DNA from: Sphingomonas faeni
GTDB taxonomy: Bacteria > Pseudomonadota > Alphaproteobacteria > Sphingomonadales > Sphingomonadaceae
Assembly (NCBI RefSeq): GCF_023195535.1
Contig: NZ_JALPNF010000008.1
Span: 1 to 64,000 of the forward strand
DNA: 64,000 nucleotides
Reading direction: 5' to 3'
Numbering within the stretch: position 1 is the first letter of the stretch; each line of letters starts with the position of its first letter. This document shows positions 1 to 8,191 of the stretch, piece after piece. A program made the translations under genes and the position numbers. Under the pieces are notes generated by a model. The model was given only the letters and a program-made list of their open reading frames with translations. It searched no databases and had not been told where the DNA came from.

Positions 1-107
1 TGGGCGTGCGTTCGGGGCGGGTGGGGCGGGGATAAAGTCCCCCCCGCGGCGGCGGCTGTTGCCGGAGGGGGGCACACAGGGGCGGCGCGCCAAGAGGGGG
101 AGGGAGT

Positions 108-176
<69 letters not shown>

Positions 177-200
177 CCACAAGCGCCCTCGCCCGGTACT

Positions 201-240
201 GCCCCTCACCCCGACCCTCTCCCCGAAGGGGAGAGGGAGA
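201..240. repeat. intergenic palindromic element, family F
   Basis: The element carries the palindrome CTCTCCCCGAAGGGGAGAG, and a related, longer element lies at 18484-18619. Its right end, GAGAAGG, is 8 bases before the atpC start and appears to serve as the ribosome-binding site. Confidence 0.7.
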
Positions 241-251
241 AGGTCCCAGAC

Positions 252-506
252 ATGCTGCATTTCGAACTCGTCACGCCAGAAAAGCTCGTCCGCTCGGAGG
301 AGGTCTACATGGTCGTCGTTCCCGGCACCGAAGGCGATTTCGGCGTCCTCGAAGGCCATGCGCCCTTCATGTCGACGGTCCGCGACGGCGGCGTGCAGAT
401 CTTCCGCACGCAGAACGGCGCCCCCGAGGTCATCGCGATCAGGGGCGGTTTCGCCGAGGTCAACGCCAAGGGCCTGACCGTCCTCGCCGAACACGCCGGC
501 GAGTAA
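252..506 (+). CDS. atpC: F0F1 ATP synthase subunit epsilon
   Basis: This is the epsilon subunit of the F1 part of ATP synthase, which couples the central stalk to the c-ring and restrains ATP hydrolysis. The 84-residue protein covers the N-terminal beta-sandwich, with the family pattern LVTPEKL near residue 6 and [17 protein letters not shown] around residues 22-38. It lacks the C-terminal helical hairpin of the usual 130-140 residue form, and short versions like this occur in sphingomonads. The ATG is preceded by GAGAAGG at good spacing, inside a palindromic repeat. The rest of the atp operon should lie to the left but is not visible. Confidence 0.93.
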   Translation: MLHFELVTPEKLVRSEEVYMVVVPGTEGDFGVLEGHAPFMSTVRDGGVQIFRTQNGAPEVIAIRGGFAEVNAKGLTVLAEHAGE

Positions 507-510
507 GACT

Positions 511-565
511 GTTTCCCCGCGAAGGCGGGGATCCAGACTGGGCATTCGCCTTCGCGGTTGAACAA
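511..565. repeat. intergenic palindromic element, family E
   Basis: The element opens with GTTTCCCCGCGAAGGCGGGG and continues through CCAGACTGGGC to a degraded complementary arm ending TTGAACAA. Copies of the same design lie at 10370-10425, 16908-16964 and 63111-63166. Confidence 0.75.
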
Positions 566-606
566 ACTTGGCTGGTGACGGACGCTGAACTAGCGCCCCC
601 TTCAAA

Positions 607-1033
607 CCGTCATCCCAGCGAAGGCTGGGATCTCCCCGTTCCGGACCGCAGCGCCCGCCTCGAGGATATCCCAGCTTTCGCTGGGATGACGGTCGTGGGA
701 GGGGGCGCTCTTCGAAGAAATATGCGGGCAGAGGTCTACCGGCTTGCGAGCTTGCGTCGGGCAGCCGCGCGCCCCCAACCGTCATCCCAGCGCAAGCTGG
801 GATCTCCCCGTTCCGGGTCGTGGCGCCCGCTCCGATGATATCCCAGCTTTCGCTGGGATGACGGTCGTGGGAGGGGGCGCTCTTCGAAGAAATATGCGGG
901 CAGAGGTCTACCGGCTTGCGAGCTTGCGTCGAGCAGCCGCGCCCCCCAACCGTCATCCCAGCGCAAGCTGGGATCTCCCCATTCCGGGTCGCAGCACGCG
1001 CCCCAGTGATATCCCAACTTGCGCTGGGATGAC
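607..1033. repeat. 171-172 bp tandem array of palindromic units
   Basis: The phrase CCGTCATCCCAGCG recurs at 607, 779 and 950, a period of 172 then 171 bp. Each period carries a palindromic element (CGTCATCCCAGC at one end, GCTGGGATGACGG at the other) of about 83 bp, followed by a near-identical spacer of about 89 bp. There are two full periods and one final element without its spacer. No gene is supported in 507-1048; open frames across it are by-products of the repeat. Confidence 0.9.
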
Positions 1034-1048
1034 GATCTGTGGGCGCCG

Positions 1049-3220
1049 CTACAAGAAATTATACGGGTCGACGTCGACCGTCACCCGAACCTTCGACGGC
1101 CAGTCCAGCTTACCCAACCACGCCCGGATGACATCCTGCACATCCAGCGCCCGCCGTGCGTGGACGAGCAGCCGATACCGGTGCCGCCCCCGCAACATCG
1201 CCAACGGCGCCGGCGCAGGCCCATACACGTGCATGCCCTCGACCTCGGGCGCACTCCGCCCCACCAGCTTGGCCGTATCATGCGCGCAACCCTGGTCCTC
1301 CGACGACACCACGATCGCAGCATACCTTCCGAACGGCGGCGCCCCCGCATCCTTCCGCGCATCCGTCTCCGCCGCATAGAACGCATCCGCATCACCAGTG
1401 ATCAGCGCCTGCATCACCTGAGCCCCCGGACTATGGGTCTGAATGAACACATGGCCGGGTTTCTCGCCACGCCCGGCGCGGCCCGATACCTGCCGGATCT
1501 GCTGGAACGTGCGTTCCGCCGCTCGGAGGTCGCCGCCGTCTAGACCCAGATCCGCATCGACCACGCCGACCAGCGTCAGGTTCGGGAAGTGATACCCCTT
1601 CGTCACGAGCTGCGTACCGACGACGATGTCGATATCGCCCGCCTCCATCCGCCCGACAAACTCGGCCGCCTTGGCCGGCGACCAGATCGTGTCCGACGTG
1701 ACCACGGCAGTTTTCGCCTCGGGGAACAGCGCCGTCACCTCGTCGGCGATCCGCTCCACGCCGGGCCCGCAGGCGACCAGCGTGTCCTCGCCCTTGCACT
1801 CCGGGCACACGCGCGGCGTCGGCTCCGCATGCCCGCAATGATGGCACGCAAGCCGCCGCGTCAGCCGGTGCTCGACCATCCACGCGGTACAGTTCGGGCA
1901 TTGGAACCGATGCCCGCACGTCCGGCACAAGGTCAGCGGCGCATAGCCACGCCGGTTGAGGAACAGCAACGACTGCTCGCCCCGCTCCAGGGTCGCCTGC
2001 ATCGCCTTCACGAGCCGCGGCGCGAGCCAGCGGCCACGCTCGGGCGGTTCCTTGATCAGGTCGATCGGCTCGATCGTCGGCATCTCCGCCGCGCCGAACC
2101 GACCGGGCAGCTTCAACTCCGCATACCGCCCGGTCACCACCTGTTGCCGCGTCTCGATCGCCGGCGTGGCAGACGCGAGGATTACCGGGCACCCCTCGAA
2201 CTTGCCGCGCATCACCGCGACGTCGCGCGCATGATAATGCACGCCCTCTTCCTGCTTGAAGCTGGTCTCGTGCGCCTCGTCGACGACGATCAGCCCGAGA
2301 TCGCGGTAGGGCAGGAACAACGCGGACCGCGCGCCTACCGTCACCAGCGCCTCGCCGCTCGCGATCGCGCGCCACGCCCTGCGCCGTTGGGTCGAGCGCA
2401 ACCCCGAATGCCAGGCGATCGGCTCGCACCCGAACCGGTCGTGGAAGCGCTTGAGGAACGGCTCGGTCAGCGCGATCTCGGGTAGCAGCACCAAGGTCTG
2501 CCGCCCATCGCGGATCGCCTGCGCCACCGCCTCGAAATACACCTCGGTCTTGCCCGATCCCGTAACCCCGTCGAGCAACGTCGGGTGGAACGCGTGCTCC
2601 GCCACCCCCGCCACCAGAGCATCGGCCGCCGCCCGCTGGTCGTCGGACAGTGTCGGCTCATGATGCGAGGGATCGGGGACGGGGTAGGGGCTGTCCAGGC
2701 TGACCTCGACCGCCTCGATCGCACCGACCTTCACCAGCCCTCGGATCACCGCATCGCTGACGTCGGCGGTCGTCGCCAACTCGCGGATCAGGCCTTGGCG
2801 ATCACCGATCCGCTCAAGCGCCTGCTCGCGCTGCGGCGTGAGGCGGGGCGGCACGACGCCGGTGGACCGGTACTCGACAGCGGTCCGCGCGCCCTCCAGC
2901 GCCGAGGTCGAGGCGAGCGTCATCCGCAACACCGATGCGGCCGGCGCGAGATAATAATCCGCGGTCCACTCGACCAGCCGCCGCAACGGTGCCCCCAAGG
3001 GCGGCACGTCGGCGACCGCGAGCAGGTTGCGCAACCGGTTGTCGCCGACCTCCGCATCCGACGGCATCCGCTCCGGCTCCCACACCACGCCGAGTAGTTG
3101 CCTTGGCCCCAGCGGCGCGACCACGATCGAGCCCGGCCCCACGTCCATGCCGGCCGGCACGCGGTAGTCGAGCGGCCCGAGGGCGGCGTTGAGGATCAGG
3201 ACACGGGCGCGGGACGACAT
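1049..3220 (-). CDS. priA: primosomal replication protein N' (PriA helicase)
   Basis: PriA is the DNA helicase that recognises stalled or repaired forks and reloads the replisome. The 723-residue protein has the N-terminal DNA-binding region, a Walker A motif (GVTGSGKTEVYF, about residue 219), the Walker B DEAH box (VVDEAHE, about 315), and zinc-binding cysteine pairs of the CRTCGH, CPNC, CHHCGH and CPECKG type around residues 433-476. The C-terminus ends in the typical VDVDPYNFL. Length is normal for the family. The start is an ATG giving MSSRARVLILNAALGPLDY, as expected for PriA. It is convergent with atpC across the repeat array at 607-1033. Confidence 0.97.
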   Translation of the reverse strand: MSSRARVLILNAALGPLDYRVPAGMDVGPGSIVVAPLGPRQLLGVVWEPERMPSDAEVGDNRLRNLLAVADVPPLGAPLRRLVEWTADYYLAPAASVLRMTLASTSALEGARTAVEYRSTGVVPPRLTPQREQALERIGDRQGLIRELATTADVSDAVIRGLVKVGAIEAVEVSLDSPYPVPDPSHHEPTLSDDQRAAADALVAGVAEHAFHPTLLDGVTGSGKTEVYFEAVAQAIRDGRQTLVLLPEIALTEPFLKRFHDRFGCEPIAWHSGLRSTQRRRAWRAIASGEALVTVGARSALFLPYRDLGLIVVDEAHETSFKQEEGVHYHARDVAVMRGKFEGCPVILASATPAIETRQQVVTGRYAELKLPGRFGAAEMPTIEPIDLIKEPPERGRWLAPRLVKAMQATLERGEQSLLFLNRRGYAPLTLCRTCGHRFQCPNCTAWMVEHRLTRRLACHHCGHAEPTPRVCPECKGEDTLVACGPGVERIADEVTALFPEAKTAVVTSDTIWSPAKAAEFVGRMEAGDIDIVVGTQLVTKGYHFPNLTLVGVVDADLGLDGGDLRAAERTFQQIRQVSGRAGRGEKPGHVFIQTHSPGAQVMQALITGDADAFYAAETDARKDAGAPPFGRYAAIVVSSEDQGCAHDTAKLVGRSAPEVEGMHVYGPAPAPLAMLRGRHRYRLLVHARRALDVQDVIRAWLGKLDWPSKVRVTVDVDPYNFL

Positions 3221-3324
3221 CGTGTCCGTATATGGGGCCGGATCGCTCCTGCGTGAACCGCTTTACGCGGCGCAGCACTTCACGCAACGCCGCTGCGCGC
3301 CTGCACTGCCCGCCCGCGTCGACC

Positions 3325-4785
3325 TCAGGCGGCGGTCTTCCGATCGCCACGCCGCCGCTCGCCGACCCGCTCGCGTTTGGCCTGATAGAGATTGGTATCG
3401 GCGCGGTGGACGAAATCGCGGATCGTATGGCAATCGTGATCGAGCATCGCGATCCCGACGGTACCGGCACTGATCATCGCCAGCCCCCCCATCGCGATCG
3501 GAAAGCGCAGCGCTTCCTCGAGCCGCCGACGGACGTGGCTCATCGACATCGCCAGCGCCGGATCGTCGACGATTACCGCAAACTCGTCCCCGCCGAGTCG
3601 TGCGGCGAAACTGCCCTTCAACCACGGCGCTTCGAGCACCCGCCCGACGCCGCGCAGCACGTCGTCGCCTGCGGTATGACCAAGCGTATCGTTGATCGCC
3701 TTGAACCCGTCGAGATCGACGAGCGCCAGCAACAACGGCGTGCCGTGTTCGTGCGCGCGCAGTATCGCGGCGTCCAGCGCACGATCGAACGCCGCCCGGT
3801 TGGCGATTCCGGTGAGCGAGTCGGTGTCGGCGGTCCGGCGCAGCGTCACTTCCAGCGCATGGCGTTCGGTGACGTCCTGGAACACGCCGACCAGCGCGGT
3901 CGGTGTGTCGCCGTCGCCCTCGCATTCGCCCATCACGCGGACGCGGCGCAGTTCGCCTTGTGCGGTCGTGAAATCGACCTCGATATCGAGCGATGCACCG
4001 GTCTCGACCGCGCGCGCCAGTCCGGCGCTGATCTCGGCACGGGCATGCGGGGGATAGAAATTCAACGCCGTCGCCATGGTCGGGCGCTCGGACATCGGCA
4101 GGCCATAGATGTGATAGACGCCGTCCGACCATTCGATATCGTCGTTGGCGAAATTCACGCGCCACGATCCGAACGCAGCCATCCGTTCCGCCTGGCGAAA
4201 GATCCGGTCCTGTCGCGTGAGCGCAGCGGCTTGGCGGTCTGCGATGGTGGCGATCGTTATCGCCTGACGCGCGGCGGCACGCGCCGCGATCGTCGTTTCG
4301 GCCAGCGTCGCCAGATGCTGCAACGCGCGCCGTCCGGCGTCGTTCAGGCTGCGGGGTGCGGTATCGACGATGCACAGCGCACCGATCGCATGTCGCTCGC
4401 CGGTGTCGTCGGTCGCGTGGATCGGCGCACCCGCGTAAAAGCGCAGGCCGTCCTGGGGAACGACCAGCGGGTTCGCGCCGAACCGCGGGTCGAGCGCCAG
4501 ATCGTCGACGACCATCGGATCGCCGCCTTGGATCGTATGCGCGCACATGCCGACGTCGCGGGCGATCTCGCCCCGCGCACCCGTACTCGACGCCTTGATC
4601 CACAGTCGGTCGGTGTCGACCAGCGTCAACATGGCGGTCGGGCAACCGAGCATTTCTGCGGTCAGCGCAACCAGCGCATCGAATTCGCGCTCCGGCTCGC
4701 TATCGAGCAATGCGAGCGCATGAAGCGCGGCCAACCGCCGTGTTTCGTCCGCGAACATGTCGGCCATGGGCAGTGCTGGGGACAT
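3325..4785 (-). CDS. GAF-PAS-GGDEF diguanylate cyclase
   Basis: This is a likely synthase of cyclic di-GMP from two GTP, with two sensory domains. The 486-residue protein has an N-terminal GAF domain (about residues 10-160, with MLTLVDTDRLWIKAS and the MCAHTIQ segment), a PAS/PAC domain (about 185-310, with GLPMSERPT and the DVTERHALE linker), and a GGDEF domain (about 325-475) with an intact RLGGDEF active site. The inhibitory I-site RxxD expected just upstream reads LKGS, so product feedback through that site is probably absent. There are no membrane segments, so it should be cytoplasmic. It is divergent from xerC, with roughly 35-65 bp between starts. The ligand of GAF or PAS cannot be told. 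Confidence 0.92.
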   Translation of the reverse strand: MSPALPMADMFADETRRLAALHALALLDSEPEREFDALVALTAEMLGCPTAMLTLVDTDRLWIKASSTGARGEIARDVGMCAHTIQGGDPMVVDDLALDPRFGANPLVVPQDGLRFYAGAPIHATDDTGERHAIGALCIVDTAPRSLNDAGRRALQHLATLAETTIAARAAARQAITIATIADRQAAALTRQDRIFRQAERMAAFGSWRVNFANDDIEWSDGVYHIYGLPMSERPTMATALNFYPPHARAEISAGLARAVETGASLDIEVDFTTAQGELRRVRVMGECEGDGDTPTALVGVFQDVTERHALEVTLRRTADTDSLTGIANRAAFDRALDAAILRAHEHGTPLLLALVDLDGFKAINDTLGHTAGDDVLRGVGRVLEAPWLKGSFAARLGGDEFAVIVDDPALAMSMSHVRRRLEEALRFPIAMGGLAMISAGTVGIAMLDHDCHTIRDFVHRADTNLYQAKRERVGERRRGDRKTAA

Positions 4786-4849
4786 AATGTTTCTATTAAA
4801 GCGAGGGAGTTAATTTTCTTTGCCGGTTCGTGCGGATACTGTCCATCGG

Positions 4850-5797
4850 ATGACCGTGACCGTTTCCTTGTCTGCCACCGATGCGTCGACATCCGATGAT
4901 GTTGATCCTTACAACAGGCCGCCATCGATGCTCTGGAGCGAGCATCTCGCGCGGGATCGGCGTCGATCGGTGCATACGGTACGCGCCTATCGCGCGTCGG
5001 CCGAGCGGCTGACCGCGTTCCTGATCGGCCATTGGGGCGAGGCGATCGACCGCGCGGCGCTGGCGCGGGTCACGGCGACGGATCTTCGCGCATATCTGGC
5101 GCAGCGTCGCGAATCGGGACTCGGCAACGCCTCGGCGGCGCGCGAATTGTCGGCGGTGCGCGGGTTCCTCGCCTGGGCGAACGAAGGCGCCGAGCAACCG
5201 CGGATGCGCGGACCGCGCGTCAAGACGGGCGTGCCGCGGCCGATCTCGCCGACCGAAGCCGTCGCGCTGGCGGAGGAGGTGGCCGACGATGCCGCCGAGC
5301 CGTGGATCGGCGCGCGCAACTGGGCGGTCCTGATGCTGTTGTACGGCGCAGGTCTGCGGATCGGCGAGGCCCTGACGTTGCGGGGCGAAATCCTGCCGCT
5401 CGGCGAGACGATCCGGGTGACGGGCAAGCGCGCCAAGACCCGCGTGGTGCCGCTGTTGCCACAGGTGCGCGACGCGATCGACGCGTATGTCGCGCAGACA
5501 CCTTGGCCGGCCTCGCGCGACGAACCGCTGTTTCGTGGTGCGAGGGGCGGGCCGCTGTCGCCGGTCATGATCCGTCGTGCGGTGCAAGCCGCGCGGACCC
5601 GGCTGGGACTGGGCGACCGGACGACGCCGCATGCGCTGCGCCACAGCTTCGCGACGCATCTGCTGGGGCGGGGGGCGGACCTCCGCGCGCTACAGGAGCT
5701 GCTCGGCCATGCCAGTCTCAGTTCGACGCAAGTCTATACGCAGGTCGACGCGGCGCATCTGATGGACGTGTACCGCAACGCGCATCCGCGAGCCTGA
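4850..5797 (+). CDS. xerC: tyrosine recombinase XerC
   Basis: This is a site-specific recombinase that resolves chromosome dimers at dif, acting with XerD and FtsK. The N-terminal SAM-like core-binding domain contains HTVRAYRASAERL. The catalytic residues of the tyrosine recombinase fold are all visible: Arg in GAGLRIGEAL, Lys in TGKRAKTR, His and Arg in HALRHSF, His in LLGHASL, and the nucleophile Tyr in TQVYTQV near the C-terminus. The start is uncertain. ATG 4850 gives 315 residues, a TTG at 4820 has a GAGGGAG-like site upstream, and ATG 4929 would give a shorter form. It is convergent with the DedA gene, with only 2 bp between the stop codons. Confidence 0.93.
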   Translation: MTVTVSLSATDASTSDDVDPYNRPPSMLWSEHLARDRRRSVHTVRAYRASAERLTAFLIGHWGEAIDRAALARVTATDLRAYLAQRRESGLGNASAARELSAVRGFLAWANEGAEQPRMRGPRVKTGVPRPISPTEAVALAEEVADDAAEPWIGARNWAVLMLLYGAGLRIGEALTLRGEILPLGETIRVTGKRAKTRVVPLLPQVRDAIDAYVAQTPWPASRDEPLFRGARGGPLSPVMIRRAVQAARTRLGLGDRTTPHALRHSFATHLLGRGADLRALQELLGHASLSSTQVYTQVDAAHLMDVYRNAHPRA

Positions 5798-5799
5798 GA

Positions 5800-6405
5800 T
5801 CAGGCGGAGCCCTTGGGCTTCCACGTGACGACGCGCCAGACATAGCCGATGATGATGACGACGAACGTCGCGACGGCGACCGGCCCGACATAGCGGTCGA
5901 GCTCCTCGAAATGCGAGCCGAGCAGGATGCCCGCATAGGCTAGTACGGTGTTCCAGATCGCACTGCCGGCCGCGGTCCAGATCACGAACTGCCAGATCGG
6001 CATGCGCGTCATGCCTGCGGGCAGCGAGATGACGGTGCGGAAGGTCGGCATGAACCGGAACACGAAGATCACCCAGCCGCCGCGCTTCACGAAGAAACGG
6101 TGGATCTTCTCGACGTCCGACCATTCCATCGTCAGCCAGCGCCCGTTGCGCTCGATAAACGGGCGGAAGCGTTCGTATCCGATGTTGCGGCCGATATAAT
6201 ACCAGAAGTAGTTGCCGACGACCGACCCTGCCGTGCCCCAGGCGATCAGCGGAACGACGGTCATGTCGCCGCGCGCGACCGCCATGCCACCAAGCCCCAT
6301 GATCACTTCGGATGGTACCGGTGGCACGATATTCTCGAGCGCCATCAACAGGAAGATACCGAAATATCCGCCCCAGGCGATGAGATCGAGGATGAATTCG
6401 GTCAT
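5800..6405 (-). CDS. DedA family membrane protein
   Basis: This polytopic inner-membrane protein belongs to the DedA/SNARE-associated family, members of which are implicated in undecaprenyl-phosphate or phospholipid flipping and in membrane homeostasis. The 201-residue protein begins with a hydrophobic segment and the family signature ENIVPPVPSEVIMGLGG (about residues 23-39). It then has FWYYIGRNIGYERF (about 67-80) and the FRFMPTFRTVISLPAGMTRM signature region (about 117-136), followed by further membrane helices. The C-terminus is a short basic tail. It is downstream of gshB on the same strand, separated by a family D repeat. The substrate is not predictable. Confidence 0.92.
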   Translation of the reverse strand: MTEFILDLIAWGGYFGIFLLMALENIVPPVPSEVIMGLGGMAVARGDMTVVPLIAWGTAGSVVGNYFWYYIGRNIGYERFRPFIERNGRWLTMEWSDVEKIHRFFVKRGGWVIFVFRFMPTFRTVISLPAGMTRMPIWQFVIWTAAGSAIWNTVLAYAGILLGSHFEELDRYVGPVAVATFVVIIIGYVWRVVTWKPKGSA

Positions 6406-6481
6406 GGGTATGAGATACTGCCGGGACGCCGGATGGGTTCCGCGAGGCTTTTCATCATTGCACCACCCCGGCCCATCATTG

Positions 6482-6586
6482 CACCACCCCGGCGGAGGCC
6501 GGGGCCCAATTGGGGGACGGTTGTGACGGAGGACGGCGCTCCGTTACTGCGACCTTTCCAGTTGGGCCCCGGCCTCCGCCGGGGTG
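6482..6586. repeat. intergenic palindromic element, family D
   Basis: The arms are ACCCCGGCGGAGGCCGGGGC on the left and GCCCCGGCCTCCGCCGGGGT on the right, each adjoining an AATTGGG/AGTTGGG box. The core contains CGTTACTGCGACCTTTCC, shared with the copy at 16771-16883 and present reversed in 62971-63074. A partial duplication of the left arm lies just upstream (6458-6480). Confidence 0.85.
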
Positions 6587-6598
6587 TTTTTGGAAAGG

Positions 6599-7552
6599 CT
6601 ACCGCGCCGCGACCTTCGCCTCGATCGCATCCCAGATCATGCCCGCCACATCCGTCCCGTCGAACTTTCCGATCGCCACGATCCCCGTCGGCGACGTTAC
6701 GTTGATCTCGGTCAGCCACCTGCCCCCGATCACATCGATCCCGACGAACAACAGCCCGCGCTTCTTGAGTTCCGGCCCGAGCACCGCGCAGATCTCGCGC
6801 TCCTTGTCGGTCAGCTCCGACTTCTCCGCCGAGCCACCGACCGCGAGGTTCGAACGGATCTCGCCTTCGCCCGGCAGGCGGTTGATCGCGCCCGCGACTT
6901 CGCCGTCGACCAGCACGATCCGCTTGTCGCCCTTCGCGACGTCGGGGAGGAACGCCTGCACCATGTGCGGCTCGCGCCACGTCATGTTGAAGACCTCCAT
7001 CAGCGCCGACAGATTGGCGCCGTCCGACTCGACCTTGAAGATCGCCTTGCCGCCATTGCCGTGGAGCGGCTTGATGACGATCGCGCCGTGCTCGGCGAGG
7101 AACTTCCGCGCCTCGTCGAGCGAGCGGGTGACCAAAGTCGGCGGCATGAACTGCGGGTAGTCGAGCACGAACACCTTCTCGGGCGCATTCCGCACCTGCG
7201 CAGGATCGTTCACGACCAGCGTCCTGTCGGCGATCCGCTCGAGCAGGTGCGTCGCGGTGATGTAGCCGAGATCGAACGGCGGATCCTGGCGCATCAACAC
7301 GACATCGGCCTCGTCGCCGAGGTCGAGGTTTACCGGTTCGCCGACGCTGAAATGATCTCCGACGACGCGCTGCACGGTTACCGGATGCGCCTTCGCCCAG
7401 ACCCGGCCGTCACGGTAGTTCAGATCCTCGGCCGAATAATGGAAGAGCGTATGACCACGATCCTGCGCGGACAACATCAGCGCGAAGGTTGAATCGCCGG
7501 CGATGTTGATGCTGTCGAGCGGGTCCATCTGGACGGCGACGGTGAGGCTCAT
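6599..7552 (-). CDS. gshB: glutathione synthase
   Basis: GshB is an ATP-grasp ligase that adds glycine to gamma-glutamylcysteine, the second step of glutathione synthesis. The start at 7552 gives MSLTVAVQMDPLDSINIAGD, the canonical N-terminus; an upstream in-frame start at 7573 would add seven residues without family support. The ATP-grasp region includes the glycine loop HGNGGKAIFKVE (about residues 159-170) and, towards the C-terminus, the metal-binding stretch GIDVIGGRWLTEINVTSPTG. The 317-residue length is normal. A purine-rich site (GGAATGCGAGA) precedes the ATG. Cytoplasmic. Confidence 0.96.
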   Translation of the reverse strand: MSLTVAVQMDPLDSINIAGDSTFALMLSAQDRGHTLFHYSAEDLNYRDGRVWAKAHPVTVQRVVGDHFSVGEPVNLDLGDEADVVLMRQDPPFDLGYITATHLLERIADRTLVVNDPAQVRNAPEKVFVLDYPQFMPPTLVTRSLDEARKFLAEHGAIVIKPLHGNGGKAIFKVESDGANLSALMEVFNMTWREPHMVQAFLPDVAKGDKRIVLVDGEVAGAINRLPGEGEIRSNLAVGGSAEKSELTDKEREICAVLGPELKKRGLLFVGIDVIGGRWLTEINVTSPTGIVAIGKFDGTDVAGMIWDAIEAKVAAR

Positions 7553-7583
7553 TCTCGCATTCCTTCCATGCACCCCGCTTTGG

Positions 7584-7650
7584 CCGTCACCCCAGCGGAA
7601 GCTGGGGTCTCCCAGTTACGGAGAGACCACAGCTTCCGCTGGGGTGACGG
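7584..7650. repeat. intergenic palindromic element, family A
   Basis: The left arm CCGTCACCCCAGCGGAAGCT and right arm AGCTTCCGCTGGGGTGACGG form a long hairpin around a 27-base centre. It is related to the units of the array at 607-1033. It lies between yraN and the gshB start. Confidence 0.85.
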
Positions 7651-7729
7651 GCTGGGATGGTTCGGATCGGGACTTAGGAAGGCGGGCGGGATTTGTCACC
7701 CACGCTCGCCTGATCCCCGCCCGATCCCG

Positions 7730-8143
7730 TCACCCTATCCCGCCTCCGATCCACGCATTCTCGATATGCCGCGGACGCGTACCCGGCGCGAGCAGGATCA
7801 CGTCCACCCGGATATCGTCGCCCGGCCCCGCATAGCGCGGCATCAGATATTCCGCCGCCGCCGCCACGCGCGCGAGCCGGCGCTCGTCGATCGCGAAGTC
7901 GAGTTCGGCCGCGGTCGCGCGCGTCTTGACCTCGACGAATGCGATCAGGTTACCTTTGCGCGCAACGAGATCGACTTCGCCCGCCGGAGTGCGGACGCGG
8001 CGATCGAGGATTCTCCAGCCTTTGAGACGCAACCACCACCCGGCCAATCGCTCGCCGCGACGCCCGGCGGCTTCCGCAACCTGTCGGTCAATCGTGTTCC
8101 CCTTCCGCTTGCGGGAGGGGCCAGGGGAGGGCGGGGGCGGCAC
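7730..8143 (-). CDS. YraN family protein (UPF0102)
   Basis: This is a predicted nuclease-fold protein of unconfirmed function. The conserved core GRRGERLAGWWLRLKGW, then VRTPAGEVDLVARKGNLIAF and VEVKTR (restriction-endonuclease-like E/D-xK pattern, about residues 57-73) is plain. The only usable start in frame is GTG 8143. It lies inside the palindromic element 8098-8189, so the first residues (PPPPSPGPSRKRKG) are encoded by that element. It is downstream of rsmI on the same strand. rsmI, yraN and the LpoA gene also cluster in enterobacteria as yraL, yraN and yraM. Confidence 0.88.
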   Translation of the reverse strand: MPPPPSPGPSRKRKGNTIDRQVAEAAGRRGERLAGWWLRLKGWRILDRRVRTPAGEVDLVARKGNLIAFVEVKTRATAAELDFAIDERRLARVAAAAEYLMPRYAGPGDDIRVDVILLAPGTRPRHIENAWIGGGIG

Positions 8144-8189
8144 GTCCGTGACATGCCCTGGCCCAACCCCTCCCGCAAGCGGGAGGGGA
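8098..8189. repeat. palindromic element, family G, overlapping the yraN start
   Basis: The arms are TCCCCTTCCGCTTGCGGGAG on the left and CTCCCGCAAGCGGGAGGGGA on the right, with a G-rich centre. A shorter relative is at 20443-20479. It fills the space between rsmI and yraN and supplies the yraN start codon and first codons. Confidence 0.85.
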
Positions 8190-8191
8190 GA

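Noticed and set aside
607-1033. CRISPR array
   Set aside because: The repeats are palindromic elements of about 83 bp with nearly identical spacers of about 89 bp; CRISPR spacers would be unique and repeats shorter. No cas genes are present.
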